From assembly GCA_003415625.1 (NCBI GenBank), contig PYIU01000003.1:6820001-6884000 (forward strand): 64,000 bases of DNA, given 5' to 3'. Position numbers and translations under genes: made by a program. Shown piece after piece: positions 25,401 to 37,547 of this stretch; within the stretch, counting starts at the first letter, position 1, and each line of letters starts with the position of its first letter. Below the pieces are notes generated by a model that had not been told where the DNA came from, ran no database searches, and worked only from the letters and a program-made list of their open reading frames with translations. The stretch comes from Aquanectria penicillioides (Eukaryota; Ascomycota; Sordariomycetes; Hypocreales; Nectriaceae).

Positions 25401-28400
25401 AGTCGGTTAGCCGACGGTGTAAACAGACGAGAAGTAAGAGCGGTGGAACGTGCTCACGTTGTCTGAACGTGAGATGGGGACACGCCACTGAAACAAACTA
25501 TACCATACCCCTTGAAACGACCGGCATCCCGACACGATTTCGATATATTATTACAACAAAGACAAACTCAGCAGGGTACTATTCCTTAATTATTGTCCTT
25601 TGGCGGCTTTACTTTTACTGGCACGGCGTTTGAGAACACGGATGGGATTGGAAGATCCGGCGGGGGGCGGGGGCAAGGAGGGGAAAGAAATGTGTTTACG
25701 TTCGCTTCCAAGGATATATCATCTCGTTGTATTACTGGAGAAGCGTTTTCTTCTCTCTATATTCATGTTTTCTCTGGTTATGGCGATCAGTGGGATTGGT
25801 CACTAGGCGCTTAGGAGGAAAATCAGCTTGGCAGCATTTACAGGGCGTTTTCTTTGGACAGGAACTTGCAGCAAGGTGAATAGCAGCTTAGTCGTGGCTC
25901 ACAATTATACCAAGACATTGGAATTTCATGCGTTCGATCGTCAACTAGTCCGTGCGTGATATAGCTACGTGTTAAGCGGTCATCTCCGAGATGTATGCGC
26001 GCGGTCCGTGAACCAATCCGAAAGCGAAGACCTGGGAAAATAGACTACGCGATGACATCGGGCGGACGAAAAAAAAAAAAGTTCCGAGCCAAATCTATCA
26101 CCAGATGAGATTTGTGCTCGGACACGGTCTGTTACCCCGGCGTTGGCGGGCGATCATGGCGCGGGGCCAGATACAATGCGGTGTAGAGTGAATGTCAGGT
26201 CGCGGGAAGACGCTCCAGCTGTAGAATGCGGCGGCGGCGACGGCGGCGGCGACGGCGATGATGGAGATGGAGACGGACGGAGTTTGGGAAGTTTGGCGCT
26301 GAGACACCACGCGCTGGGTGGGGACTGGGTGCAGAAGAGGGCCCCGTCCCCAATGCACATTGAATCCCTCGCCCCATCCACAGTGACGATGATGACGATG
26401 ATACCCGTCCATCAATCCCTCTATTTTATTCATGCTATTCAGTCTCGTCTCCTCTGCGGGCTGCCAATCAATGCGCCCCGAGGAGCCATGAGGCATGAGG
26501 CCATGGGCCGCAAAGCAACGGGCCGGGACCATGATCATGATGACCATGACCAAAAGCCCAGATGCAGGCGCCGCAAGACGCAGACGCCGCCGCCCCCCGG
26601 GTTCCGAGCGAGGAGGCGACAACGTAATCTTGGGGGCAGACGCCGGCGCACATACGTCGCATCGATGCACCCTGCGGGATCTCTTGAGGCGGCGGGCGCG
26701 TGTATGCGTGTAGCTAGCAATTTATTATTACTCCGAATGTGAGGCTACGTGCGTGCGTGTGTCTAGATGCACTGTCTGCCTTCTTTGCCTGCCTGCCTTG
26801 ATTACCAAAGAGCCATCACAATCACAACAAAACGTAACAGCGACATCTCTCCCCAATGGGCCTGACCTGACCCGGGCTGGTTTTGACGCCTTGACAAGTA
26901 GGTAATTGGGGGCCAGAGACCCAGGGATCCCGAGAACGAGAGACCCCACACATGCCACGGCGAAAGGGTCAAAGAACCAGACGCCTTGTGATCGGAAGCC
27001 AAGGAAAAGGAAACTGGACATGCCTGGTCCTTGTCCGCCATGGCCGGCCTTGTCGACGAGGTCCGAGTCCCAGTCAGGTGTCAGGCCCAACAGTGGACGC
27101 TGGTTGTGTGTGCGTGTGTGCGTGTGTCAAAGGCCCGGGTTCCCGAGACTTTGGAGAGTCAAGATCGTGATGGGTGACGGATAGGGTTCAAAAGACAAGG
27201 CGGGAGGTTCGGGTAGGCCATCCGGGGCTGGTTCCGTTTAACCCCCCCTCCCCCCCCTCCCATCCCCCTGGCCTGCCATGGATTCTTTACCTTGGTAACA
27301 GATCGTTGCTGATGAGCGACGTTTGGGATCATGACGAGATGGTGAATCACGGTGCAGAGAGGAGAAGTGAGGTGCAGACTAGTTCTGCGGTAGCGAGACA
27401 AGCGAGACTCAAGCGAGTTAGCCGAAGAGGTTTGAAGTTGATGGCCGTTTCGGCTGCATTGCCTGCCTGGTGAGTTTTTGTTTCCCTTGGCCTCGCTTTG
27501 ACGTGAGTGATCTGCAAAATTGGGTTTCTTTCTATCTAAATTGCCATGGCGGCAGACACGGGCAGACGACAAGGAAGAAGGGGATGATGGATGTGCCTTT
27601 TTTTCCGCTTTGGTTGGTTGGACGTTGTTGTCGTTGTCGCTGTCGCTGTCGCTGTAGCTGTAGCTTGTTGCTTCCGCCTGTTGCTGTCGCCCGTTGTAGC
27701 GGCGGTTAACCATGTCGCCCACCTCGAACTTAAAAAGTCCGCATCTGGGTTGTCGTAAGCTTCAGAACTAGTGACCGAGTCATTTGGGAATTATTGGCCA
27801 CGATGACGAGAACGAGGAAAGAGGATCGAGGCGCCCCCCCTAGGAACCCAACGCACAAGGCAGCTGAACAGATATGGGGCATGGCACGATGAGGGCGTCT
27901 GTGGCTTCTGGAGGAACGACGATGATGCCTCCAGACGCCGATGCCCAGGTCTAGGAATCGGGGGGAGGAAGGATAACGGCGCTGACGGCATGGATGGACT
28001 TGAACTAAACTGCGCACAACGGCCGTCGACGGGCAACGTCACCGCTCGAGCTTAATTTCGGGCAACCAGGAGGGTTTGAGAGGGGGGATCCTATCCAGGC
28101 CACGTTGTGGGCGGAGATCCTTTGAAGGGGGTGCTTACAGGGGGGGAACTTTCTTGGTCTCTGTCCTTTTTTATGGATGAGTGGATGGTGATGGGCGGAA
28201 GAGTTGACTGGGGTCAGGGAAGAGACAGGGAACGGGGGGTCATGTATGGAGGGATGATTGACGCTGGGTCAAAGAGCGTTGAACTCTACCGCGGCGCGGC
28301 CATGACACGATTTGCTGCATCCACGAAACAGGCAATTTGGAATTTTTTAGTAGAAGGTTAGAAGCGATGGTACAATGGCGAGATAGAGAAGAAAGACGGA

Positions 28401-29239
28401 GTTGGAGAAGGAAAAAAAAGGGGGGAGGGGCGCTTGTACGCTGGATGAAGAAGTCTCCAAGAGAGGGAACCAATGTCGTGAGACGTTGTAAAAGAGATAC
28501 CTATAACCCAGAGTTACAACGGGGAGTATATCCGGGGTGTTGCTCCCTAATTACCTTTCTTTTCTTTTTCTATCCTTTCATTAATACCATTTTTGCCATT
28601 CGCATCCTTCAACTTCATGCGGCCCGTTCGTTCCTGATCCTCTTCTCTCCCTTTCTCTAGCACGCCTGCTTACCTCTTGGCCTGCTCGTTCGTGAGGACG
28701 GGATCCATGTGGATGGACAAGTCCCAGAAAAGAAAAAAAAAAGATGGGCCGGGGATTTGCCCCTAGGCCGGGGTCATGCCTGTAGCGGACCAGAGCAACG
28801 GGAAGATGCTTCATCCCGAGAATGAGGCGGCGATACGACGACGGATTGGCATGTGGAGCAGACGGGATGAATGGGAATGGGCAACGCGGGGGGTGGGCGT
28901 ACAGGTACGGGATACAGCGTTCAAGGACAGCGCCGGTCGCTCGGTGTGGGCCGCTGTATCTCAGCGGCGTAGTGCACTAGACGGAGAGCCTTTTACAGCG
29001 CTCCGGTCGTTGTGGCCTGGGGGGGGGGGTGGTTGGGCTCAATGCTGGGCGGGAGATGCGCGCAGCAGTCTTAGAAGGTGGACAGGCAATATGGATGGGC
29101 GGGAAGGGGGATCCATGTGATGCCCTAGGAAAAGGGCGCCGAAAGGATTCCAGACGGCTTCGGGGGCCTCAAGGGCTTCAAAAGGGCCCCCCTAGAGAGC
29201 AGCGCCCCGGGGCTAGGGGAACCTTTTTTGTTTTTACGC

Positions 29240-29281
29240 CACTCATAGGCATTTGCCCAGTGCTATAGGCGCCTATGGGTG
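29240..29281. repeat. imperfect 11-bp inverted repeat (hairpin)
   Basis: CACTCATAGGC at 29240-29250 pairs with GCCTATGGGTG at 29271-29281 with one G-T pair, and a 20-base loop between. The right arm overlaps a perfect palindrome ATAGGCGCCTAT. No associated gene seen. Confidence 0.6.
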
Positions 29282-32120
29282 TCGGATCGAGGTCCCCCAG
29301 ACAGGACCCAGGCCCAGCCCAGGCGGGTAAGGGTACCACCCACGATGGTCCTGCGGAAAGGCATAGAGCTTATGGAGTAAGGGAAAGGGGGGTGTAGCAG
29401 AGCGTTCAGTGGACGCCAGTGGCATCAGCGGCTTGCTCTCTCCAGTGGGAGGTGGGGGCTAATCCACTAGGGCTGGCATGGAAGCCCGCTAAACCCCAGA
29501 AGTCCAGAAGGGTCAAAGACCCGAATACCAGCTCCACCTTTTCGCACTGCCGGTGTCTCCAGAAGGCCAAGAAAGTGGGGATGTTTGTGATACCGAAACC
29601 GAGGCCTAGCCTTCAACGTGGGAATCATGGATCTGGGGTTCAAACGGGCTCCTTCACCACGCGCGAGCCAGAGGCTTTGCGAGAGCCTCTCTCCCGCAAA
29701 AGCGAGGATACCCCGGGTTCGATCCTCTCCTCTGGGCGCGTGTTTGTGCCATGGCCGATGCTTTGGTGCGGGTGAGGTTCGATGCGGGAAATATTTTGGG
29801 GCCTATGCCACTTCCATTCGTGCCCTTTCTTTGGCCCCTATCCTGGGTGCTATAGCGCTGGCCCCCCTTGCCGCCGCACTCTGTCCCTTCTCCCTCGTCT
29901 TTCGCCGGGCAGGGATGAGGGATTGAGCCGTGGAAGCCTCCATGCAAAAGCGTTTTTTTTTCTCCTTGGTCCATTCATTCGCTCCCGTTCTCGCCGCTTA
30001 CTCCATCTTCGTGAGCCCTTCTTCTTCTTCCTTCTTCTTGGCCCATTCTTTTTTTTTTCTTCTTTGTCATTGCTTTCTTTTCTCCCCCAGATCCAAGGCG
30101 CCCGCTACGGCCACGGGGGAAAGAGAGACGAGGAACGTGCGCGCGCGCCTACGTGCGTTGCGTTGCGTTGCCTCTGTGATTCTGGCCTGACTCTTGCTTG
30201 CGCCCTGGCCTGGCCTGGGGCGGAGTGCTAATCAATAGTTGAGGTGTATTATAGCCAGCTTCCTTGTCGCGATGGCCCTTAGGACCGATGCGGCGTTGTC
30301 GATTACGGACAACCATCGAGACGCGGCCCGTGATTTACATACACGAGGGATCGACGCGTTCCATGCTCATCAATTTAATTCGACCTGGAATTCTCCGTTG
30401 CCCAGGTCCTGTCCGGACTGTGCCTGCGGATACATCCCTCACCCTCGTCTCTCCCCCCCTCCCCCCCTTCTCCCAGCGGTGTTGTTATTGTTGTTGTTGT
30501 TGACCTTGCCCTGAGCCCATCATGCCCCTTGTTGGGCTGAGTTGGTTGGCTGATTGGTTAGTTGGTTGAGCCAAGCTCGTCTTCTTAGTTCTCTGTCGTG
30601 TCTCGCCAAGTCCTGTAGGCTGTAGCTGTAGCTGTAGCTGTAGGGTCCATGCTATTATTACCGTACTGCTGCTATGCTTACGGTGATAATATGTACCTGC
30701 CTTAGCTAACTCAAGGGACTGTCTGCTACGCCGTTCGTGGGCAGTTTCCCGTGATGCCCTCATGGATCCAGATCTAACTTACACCCAACTTCCTTGCAAG
30801 CGCATCGTCCACCTCAGTTCATTCTGCGCCGCTTCTCACATCTCATTTCCTCTCCTTTAGCCTCTTTTCCTGGCTTTCAACCTTGGGAAATTGATCGTCT
30901 CTCCAAGTTTCCATGACCGATGTTTTGCCATCATGGCTGTCCTCTCGAGTTGCCTGCCACGCCGAACCACCCCCTGACAGGATCCAATAAAAAGGCCAAC
31001 CCCCCCCCCTCGCGGCTTGCCCTTGCTTGCAGCCGGCGAGGCTCAAAAGTAAACCTGGGACGACCCTCTCTCCCCAGTGTACGACGGCCAGCGGCAGTGA
31101 GAAAAACTTCCCAAATCGTGGGATCAGTGCCAAGGGCCCATGTTAGGACTGCGCAAGTTTCCACCCGCGATGACACCGCAACGGCCGGAGTGGACAAGTG
31201 TGCCCCAAGGAGCGTTGCAGGTAGCCTACAGTAGCTTCGGGTTTTTGCTGTACAATGGTGTTGTACAATGTACGATACGTACTGTACTTTTGGGCTTCGT
31301 CTATTGCCACCGTTTTCTTCTTTCCCTTTTTTCCTCCTTTCTTTTTTAGGGGACGTCAAATAGTGCGTACAAGTACAGTTGGATTGCAGTCATGGGCAGC
31401 TGTGATAGGCGTAGCCGGGCGAATCATGGTATTCTGGGTGGTATTGTTGCGAGGGAGTGCGAGTGACGCCCCAAGCTCGCTTGGACTGGCGCCTCTATTG
31501 CCCTGTTTTTGCTTTCTTTTCCATTCTTTCCTTCATGCCTTCAACTCTACAGCATGTCATATCTTCGCACACATTACCTCCTCTCGGCTTAGACTAAGCA
31601 CGGCCATGTGGTTGGCCACGCGAGACATGCGCAGTGACCAAGACATCGCTGCCCTGAAGGCCAACTGGGGGTGGTGATACAGACGCCGTGTTTGTCTGAG
31701 ACATACAGCTAGACACACGTGCGGGTGTCTTCCTTTCCCTGCCTCTCGGGCTCCCTTACATACTGTTGCGTCCCTCGTCGTGTGCCGTCATCACTCTTCT
31801 CACGCCTCCGTGCCAGTCCTCTCTGTCCGGGCGCTTGGATCGTCTGCAAGGCTGCGCTGCCGACGTGATGGTTGATGGGGGATGTGAGACAAGGCCCCCC
31901 TCCCCTGCAGCACATGGCAGATCCATCCTCATGGGAAAATGCTGTAGGTCGCCCGGCCTTTCGGTCGTATTTCTGTTCCTCTTTTAACCTTGGATTATCC
32001 AGAGCAAGGGTTTTGGCATGGGGGACGACATCTGGTGGCCACCGCAACCCATCCCCACCGCCTCCTCCGCTGTCGCTCGCCCACCAGTGTCCGAAGTCGC
32101 CTCCCCAAGGGCTTGTCTCC

Positions 32121-32156
32121 CCCTGAGGGTATCCCTGAGGGCATCCCTGAGGGCAT
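32121..32156. repeat. 12-bp minisatellite, three copies
   Basis: CCCTGAGGGTAT followed by two copies of CCCTGAGGGCAT. Each unit carries the palindromic core CCCTGAGGG. No coding frame around it is convincing. Confidence 0.9.
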
Positions 32157-33001
32157 CACTCCTTCAGGACGGCGGCATATCCAGAAGGGGAAACTGGCCT
32201 CGGCGTGTGCCTATGCGGCAGGTTGGTTGAGTGACGACCGACCGTTGGGAGATATCCACCGACCCGTGCCGCACAGTGGCATGCTCATCGCATCGGCGGA
32301 TATTATCCCTACGAAGATGTGATCCATCATTCAATTCCGGAGGGATCCAGACGGGATGTCAGCCAGACCTGGACATGATCGACAGGCCCTCCGCCATAAT
32401 CTATCACTTCCGGGGGCTCCTGGGAGGCAAAGGAAAACATGACGACGACTAACTAGTGAGGAGGAGGAGTAGGAGGAGGAGTAGGAGGAAGAGGAGGGGG
32501 TGGCCACTGTGTGCTGTGTTGTGTGATCTGCTGGAAGCTGACTGGGCTTGCACACAAGTCCACGAATCCACGAATCCACAGACACGCATGCCGCCCGTAA
32601 ATCAAGCGTTGCAACTCTTTGCTTTGCTTTCCTTCTGCCGCCCATCCGTCAACCATCTGGGCCTGGTCCACCGCTTGCTATTCGCCTCCCGGCTTCACCT
32701 CTCCGGGGTTCCGTCTCACCTTGGTCCCGCGACCCGCCCGGTGCTTCGGTGGGCCGAGAAGCAAGCTGCATTCTGCCCCCGGCATGGTGACCTGCTCTTC
32801 ATCTGTCCGAGACCTCTATTCCATCTCATCCGCTTGGAGGGGAAGAGCGAGACAAGGTAGTAGAGCTGCCATGGTGGAGGGCAATTAGTCTCAGACAATG
32901 ACACCTCGTGGCCAACCTAGAACATGTTGAGACGATGGCGTGCGACAGACATGTAGGAGAGGTAAGGGCCCTCGCTCGAGCCCGTGCCCGGTCTCTGGCT
33001 C

Positions 33002-33021
33002 TTTTTTTTTTTTTTTTTTTT
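33002..33021. repeat. poly-T run (20)
   Basis: Twenty uninterrupted T in gene-poor DNA. Confidence 0.95.
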
Positions 33022-33500
33022 GGCCTTTAATTCCTTTCCCGGGATGCAGCTCTTAGGTAGTTGGCTATCCGGGAGGCCTGTCATGATCCAGGCTCAACGC
33101 GCGAGCGAGTTGTTCGTAAACTTCTGTTTGAAATGAATTGAACGCGGACTCCGCAGATCAAACTCGAAAAGGGGGGCGTGTTTTCTTGCCCCCTCAAGAA
33201 GTTTTCTCCCAGTTTCGATTTGCGCGTAGCTCTCCAGCACGTGGTGTTTTGGCTTTGGGAGTTGTCCTAGTGGTTTTGACTTGGTCTCGAGCGGAACTGT
33301 AGTATCGCCTATACTGGTTGGTGCGGCCAACCTCCAAAACGCCACTCCGTCGCAACTCCAAACTCGTGCATCAGCAACTCGCACTCCTCCTCGCAATCGG
33401 TTATTCTCCCTCCTCATCCCTCGCTCCCCGATTGATTCGCGCGTTAACGACAGGACTATTTCCAGCCTCCCTCCAAAACTGCCCCGGTGGCTTACCGCCA

Positions 33501-34480
33501 AAGTGTCTTAGTCGCCCAGGTCGCTAGACCCTGATGCGTTTCAGGTTTCGGGATCTGTCAGGGGGCCTGTCCACCACGCACAGTAAAAAAAACCACACGA
33601 TGCTACGCGGCACCGAGAAAGAAAACGCTTCCAACCCTTGGGAGTGATCGTCGGCCAGGTCTCCCTCGTCCCTGGACGGATGACGGTCCCCCCAGAACGC
33701 AAGCGCCAGGGTTCGTTTACGGTGAAGGAAGCGCCGCAACGCCGGTGTCGTGAGACCCCAGTGGGAGGTGGTAGTTTCGTCTGATCTGGGAAAGGTGAGG
33801 ATTCCGATGAGTTCCTTTCCTTGCTGGGTAAGTGGTTTCAACTTGCGGTTGACGGAATCCGGCCTATGCACCGTTGCCGTATAGCTTCTCGCGAAGACTT
33901 GCTTAACCAACCTTGACCAGAGCCCCGGTGCTGCATCTTCGGAAACACGTCTCGATGCTACGAGATCCCGCCGCCAAGGCGCATACTCAAGTCGAGTTCG
34001 TTTCATTCAAGCCTGCAAGCCATGGAAACCCTCCGGGGATCTCCATGTCCCAAACCTCCACTCGAACACACCGTTTGTGCAACTCCACCGTCAAGGCTAC
34101 GTCCGAACGGCTCCAGATACAGGAAATAGCACATACAGAAGCGCCCCGTCCTGAGTAGTATTCGGAGAACCCACTCTCCGGAAACAATGAGGCACAGATG
34201 AACCCCAAGAGGGTCCCCGGTGGACCCTGGGCAATCACTTGGTCTATCTCCATCTGAGAAGAAAAGGAGAGAGAAAGGGGGTGGGAGGTGTGCGCCGCTG
34301 TTCTGACGCGCAATGCGCAACAGAAATATCTAGGATTGCAAGTTTTGGATTCCGGGATGCCTGTTGAGATCGGCATGATTCATCCGACTGCGTGATTGTG
34401 TACGATCGCTCGGCAGAGTTGGCCGACGCGAATCCGCGGACCTAGTTGTAAGTTTCGGGGAAGGGGAGGCAGGCAAAGCC
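33501..34480. other. possible degraded coding sequence, minus strand
   Basis: Two minus-strand open frames, 33987-34376 (129 codons) and 33524-34006 (160 codons from an ATG), overlap by 20 bases in different frames. They are not visibly low-complexity, unlike most long frames nearby, but I recognise no domain. They could be chance, or parts of a broken or multi-exon gene. They lie directly left of an AT-rich island. Confidence 0.2.
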
Positions 34481-37400
34481 AGCCCGAGTTTATGACTTTG
34501 TCCAATATCAAATTAGACAGTTTAAGCAACAGTGCAGTTTCCTATGTTGAGTCAAGCATGATGATGGTGTTGGTTTCGTGATAGTGCGTTGCTAGGAGCT
34601 CTGTAGTGACAATTCAATAAATGATAGTAGAGATTGATGATTTTGCAGCTAGAAGGCCTTAGGATTCAATTAAATTATATATTAACCCTTATGCTAGTCT
34701 TGATTCATGCGACTGTGAATTGTCCCAGCACAAGTTGTTGAGAGTGTTCCGTAGCTTGGTTGGGATGTCAGGATTCTGTAGAAGCTGTCATATTCCAACT
34801 CCATGCTCAAAAAACACAGAAGAACAGCTCTCTCACATTAGAGCTCCCTGGTGACTTTTATTGGCCTTTATTACGGGAAATTGTCTCAAGGAAAAGTTAT
34901 TCCATGATTTCGAATCTTGATTCAATTCTATGTCTTGTATAGGGTAAGGCGGATCTAAAGTCGAAAGTAAGAAGTCGAAAGTAAGAAGTCGAAACAAAAC
35001 ACAACGAAATGTACATTGTGTAAAGAAATGAAATCAAATAAAAGTAACCAATTTTGTTTTTAATATTGGGATGAGGTTTTGGGATTGTTGTGCCCGTAGG
35101 AAACCTACAGTTGAGTGCAGTCGGGAAACGGTTACGTCGTTCGAAGGTACGACCGACCAAAGAGACAAGGCCCAAGAATAAAACCTGGTCCATAGTTTTA
35201 TTATAAGAGACAAGATGAAGACTGTAAATTTATATAATAATATTATTATTTTGTTTCCTATGTGCCAAAAATAGTTTTTCAACAGCTAAGTGCCATTGCC
35301 AGTGATCATGACAATACTTACCACCAAACTCAAAGTCCATGAATATCTAAATGCAACTCCAGTAAATCGAAAGAAACCAAACGAAATAGGGAGTAATGCA
35401 TTAATTAGGATCTAAGAAAATTCCTGCAACTTATGGAATACCTGTTTTGAGACGCGATGGCAGCTCTCCCGTCCAGGTTGAACGATTGTTAACGTGCTCC
35501 AGGAAGCTTGTCAACAACAATTAGGCAGGAAGTGGGAAAAAGATCTAGTAAAATAAAAAAGTCTACAGCCGAAAGTAGAATTAAGACTATTAAAGGCAAT
35601 ACAAGCCCCAACTCGGTCTTGTTCTTCATCCTCCATGAGGAGCCGCGGATTTTGCCTAGTGGAGTGACATTCAGAGCAGGTGATTTAGAGAATATGCTCG
35701 TGTGTGAGAAAAAAAAAACCAGTTTTTGTCTTCAAAAATTAATTTAGTGTTTGAATGACTTTTATGGTGTTCATGCACCTATGTGAATTGACATGTCGAT
35801 CATGAGATGTAAATGATGGTATTAGTAGATGAGCAAGGGAACAATTGAACAACGCAAATATGCATAGTTACACCTTAAAAGTGTCGATGAACTACTCGAA
35901 TTCAGTAAAAAAGGCACTGAAAGGAAACAATAGTTTCGAACGTGGGAGTTGCCCAGCCTAATCTGGCTGCAGAACGCATTCGTACACAGGGCTTCTCCTT
36001 GGACATCGTTTGGGAATCCGTACTTTTAAGAGTGAACGGTAACCTGAAAAAAAAAAGGAGCCAGTTTCAAATAATTGCTCTTCTCTGGACCGTAAATTCG
36101 TGAGATGACTAAATCGACTATGACTTTGTTATTCTGATACGTGGGCGTGGTACTCATTGGATGAATGAAACAATAGCTGGTCATTTAATGATTCTGCCCA
36201 AAGTTCTTAATGAGTTTTAACTCTTATGAAGTTTCTACGTATCTCTGAAGGTATTTGGACATGGTGCTTCTGGCCGTCAGGCCGGGGGCCCACGAATCTC
36301 AGATGGGCCAGCTCTACACCCCCCATACCCTCAAGGATACAATTGGCCTCAGACTAAGGAAATCTATCACAGAATATAAGCAGAAATACGCATGGATTCA
36401 AGAAATTCATGGACAAAGTTCATGAAATTTGCCATGAATGGCGTCACAGGCCGTGTTGCTCTCCTGTGTGCAATCCTCTAGCTGGGTTTCTTGACCTCAA
36501 TGCTATCAATATATTCGGGGAAGGCTTGAATAACCAAACCATGAGAAACTCCAATATTACCTGGAGGTGGCATGTATAAGTTTTTATTTTTATTTTTTAT
36601 TTTTTAAAAAAGGGCATGTCCTCACGAAATCCGCGAACAGACGGAAAAATCCGGGCAACACCAAAAAAACACGTTCAGGTAGGCGATTCTACACTACTGC
36701 AAGATAGTCTACCCAATCTTGTAACCCCGACAGAGACCTATAATAAATTGAATTAGCCGCTTGGAGAGTAGCTGTCGGGCAGAATGTTGACGAGAGTTGC
36801 TTGTGGACATTTTGGTCATTGACACGACTCATGGCACGGCACACCCATGGGAAAAGGGGCCAAGTTCTTGAGGAGAATCTTTGAACCTTGGACCCAGAAA
36901 ATCCTCACCATCATTTCGAATGTCAAGTCAAGAGGTAAAACGAATTTCAGAATACGATGAGGCGGCATCGAGCTCCGAGTGTAACGACAGAGGTGATTCC
37001 ACCTCCTACTGCACCGAGCTCACGAGGACCGAGCCTCGAGATGGGTTTCAAAGAGGATCCATCGATATATTATCATCATATTAAACTGCACGCACAAGCT
37101 TTGCGCACCATCTTACGATAAATGATAACCATTGCTTTACATTGTGGGCCTGAAACCTTTTGCTTTTCTCCACATACTTGATACAATAGGTCTTTTCGAG
37201 TAACATTCGTTTCACGACGTAGCAAGGAATGTAACGAAGAAACAGAAACTCCCTGCATTTGAGATGGAAATGATTTGCCGAGGTATATTCCGGGATTGGA
37301 TATTCTTGGCTGAGTGTGTCAACCCAGTTGAGACTAACTGGAGTGGCAGATGGGCTTCTTACATCACATGCATACTATGGCAATTAAGCCCTAAATTTGG

Positions 37401-37500
37401 CACTTCATTACTTTAAGCTTCCGTACTCATCCTTAACAGCTGATCGATAGCGACCGTAATAGTGGCAAGGTTACCGACGGCATCTGAGGACGTCCCGGTT
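34481..37500. other. AT-rich island without genes
   Basis: Composition becomes clearly AT-rich compared with both sides and open frames are mostly under 100 codons. A 14-bp tandem repeat lies at 34960-34994. This could be an old element worn down by repeat-induced point mutation, but I can identify no reverse transcriptase, transposase or terminal repeat, so the origin is unknown. Confidence 0.4.
34960..34994. repeat. 14-bp tandem repeat, 2.5 copies
   Basis: Unit GTCGAAAGTAAGAA occurs twice exactly, followed by GTCGAAA. Inside the AT-rich island. Confidence 0.9.
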
Positions 37501-37547
37501 CCGCGAATCTCTTCAAACGCTGTTTAGCAATGGCTAAACAGTCGCGG
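37501..37547. repeat. two-part hairpin
   Basis: CTGTTTAGC at 37520-37528 is followed after AATG by its perfect reverse complement at 37533-37541. Outside it, CCGCGA at 37501-37506 pairs with TCGCGG at 37542-37547, leaving a 13-base bulge on the left side. It could fold as RNA from either strand. No gene nearby. Confidence 0.65.

Larger units (their letters stand above)
25401..33500. other. gene-poor region, left part of the 19.5-kb desert
   Basis: No supportable gene. Begins with the 3' flank of the C2H2 gene. Open frames of up to 200 codons exist (26143-26742 plus and 26098-26670 minus cover the same DNA), but they come from GC-rich repeats such as GGCGGCGAC at 26228-26262. Simple repeats include CTGTAG units near 30619-30643, three copies of a 12-bp unit at 32121-32156 and GGAGGA/GTAGGA units at 32456-32500. 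GC is normal, unlike a typical RIP-mutated transposon graveyard. Confidence 0.35.

Noticed and set aside
26098..26742. Frames of about 190-200 codons on both strands
   Set aside because: Both strands are open over the same GGC/GAC-type repeats, a composition effect.
29690..29745. tRNA-like B-box GGTTCGATCC
   Set aside because: The flanking bases do not form a T-stem, and no acceptor stem or A-box fits.
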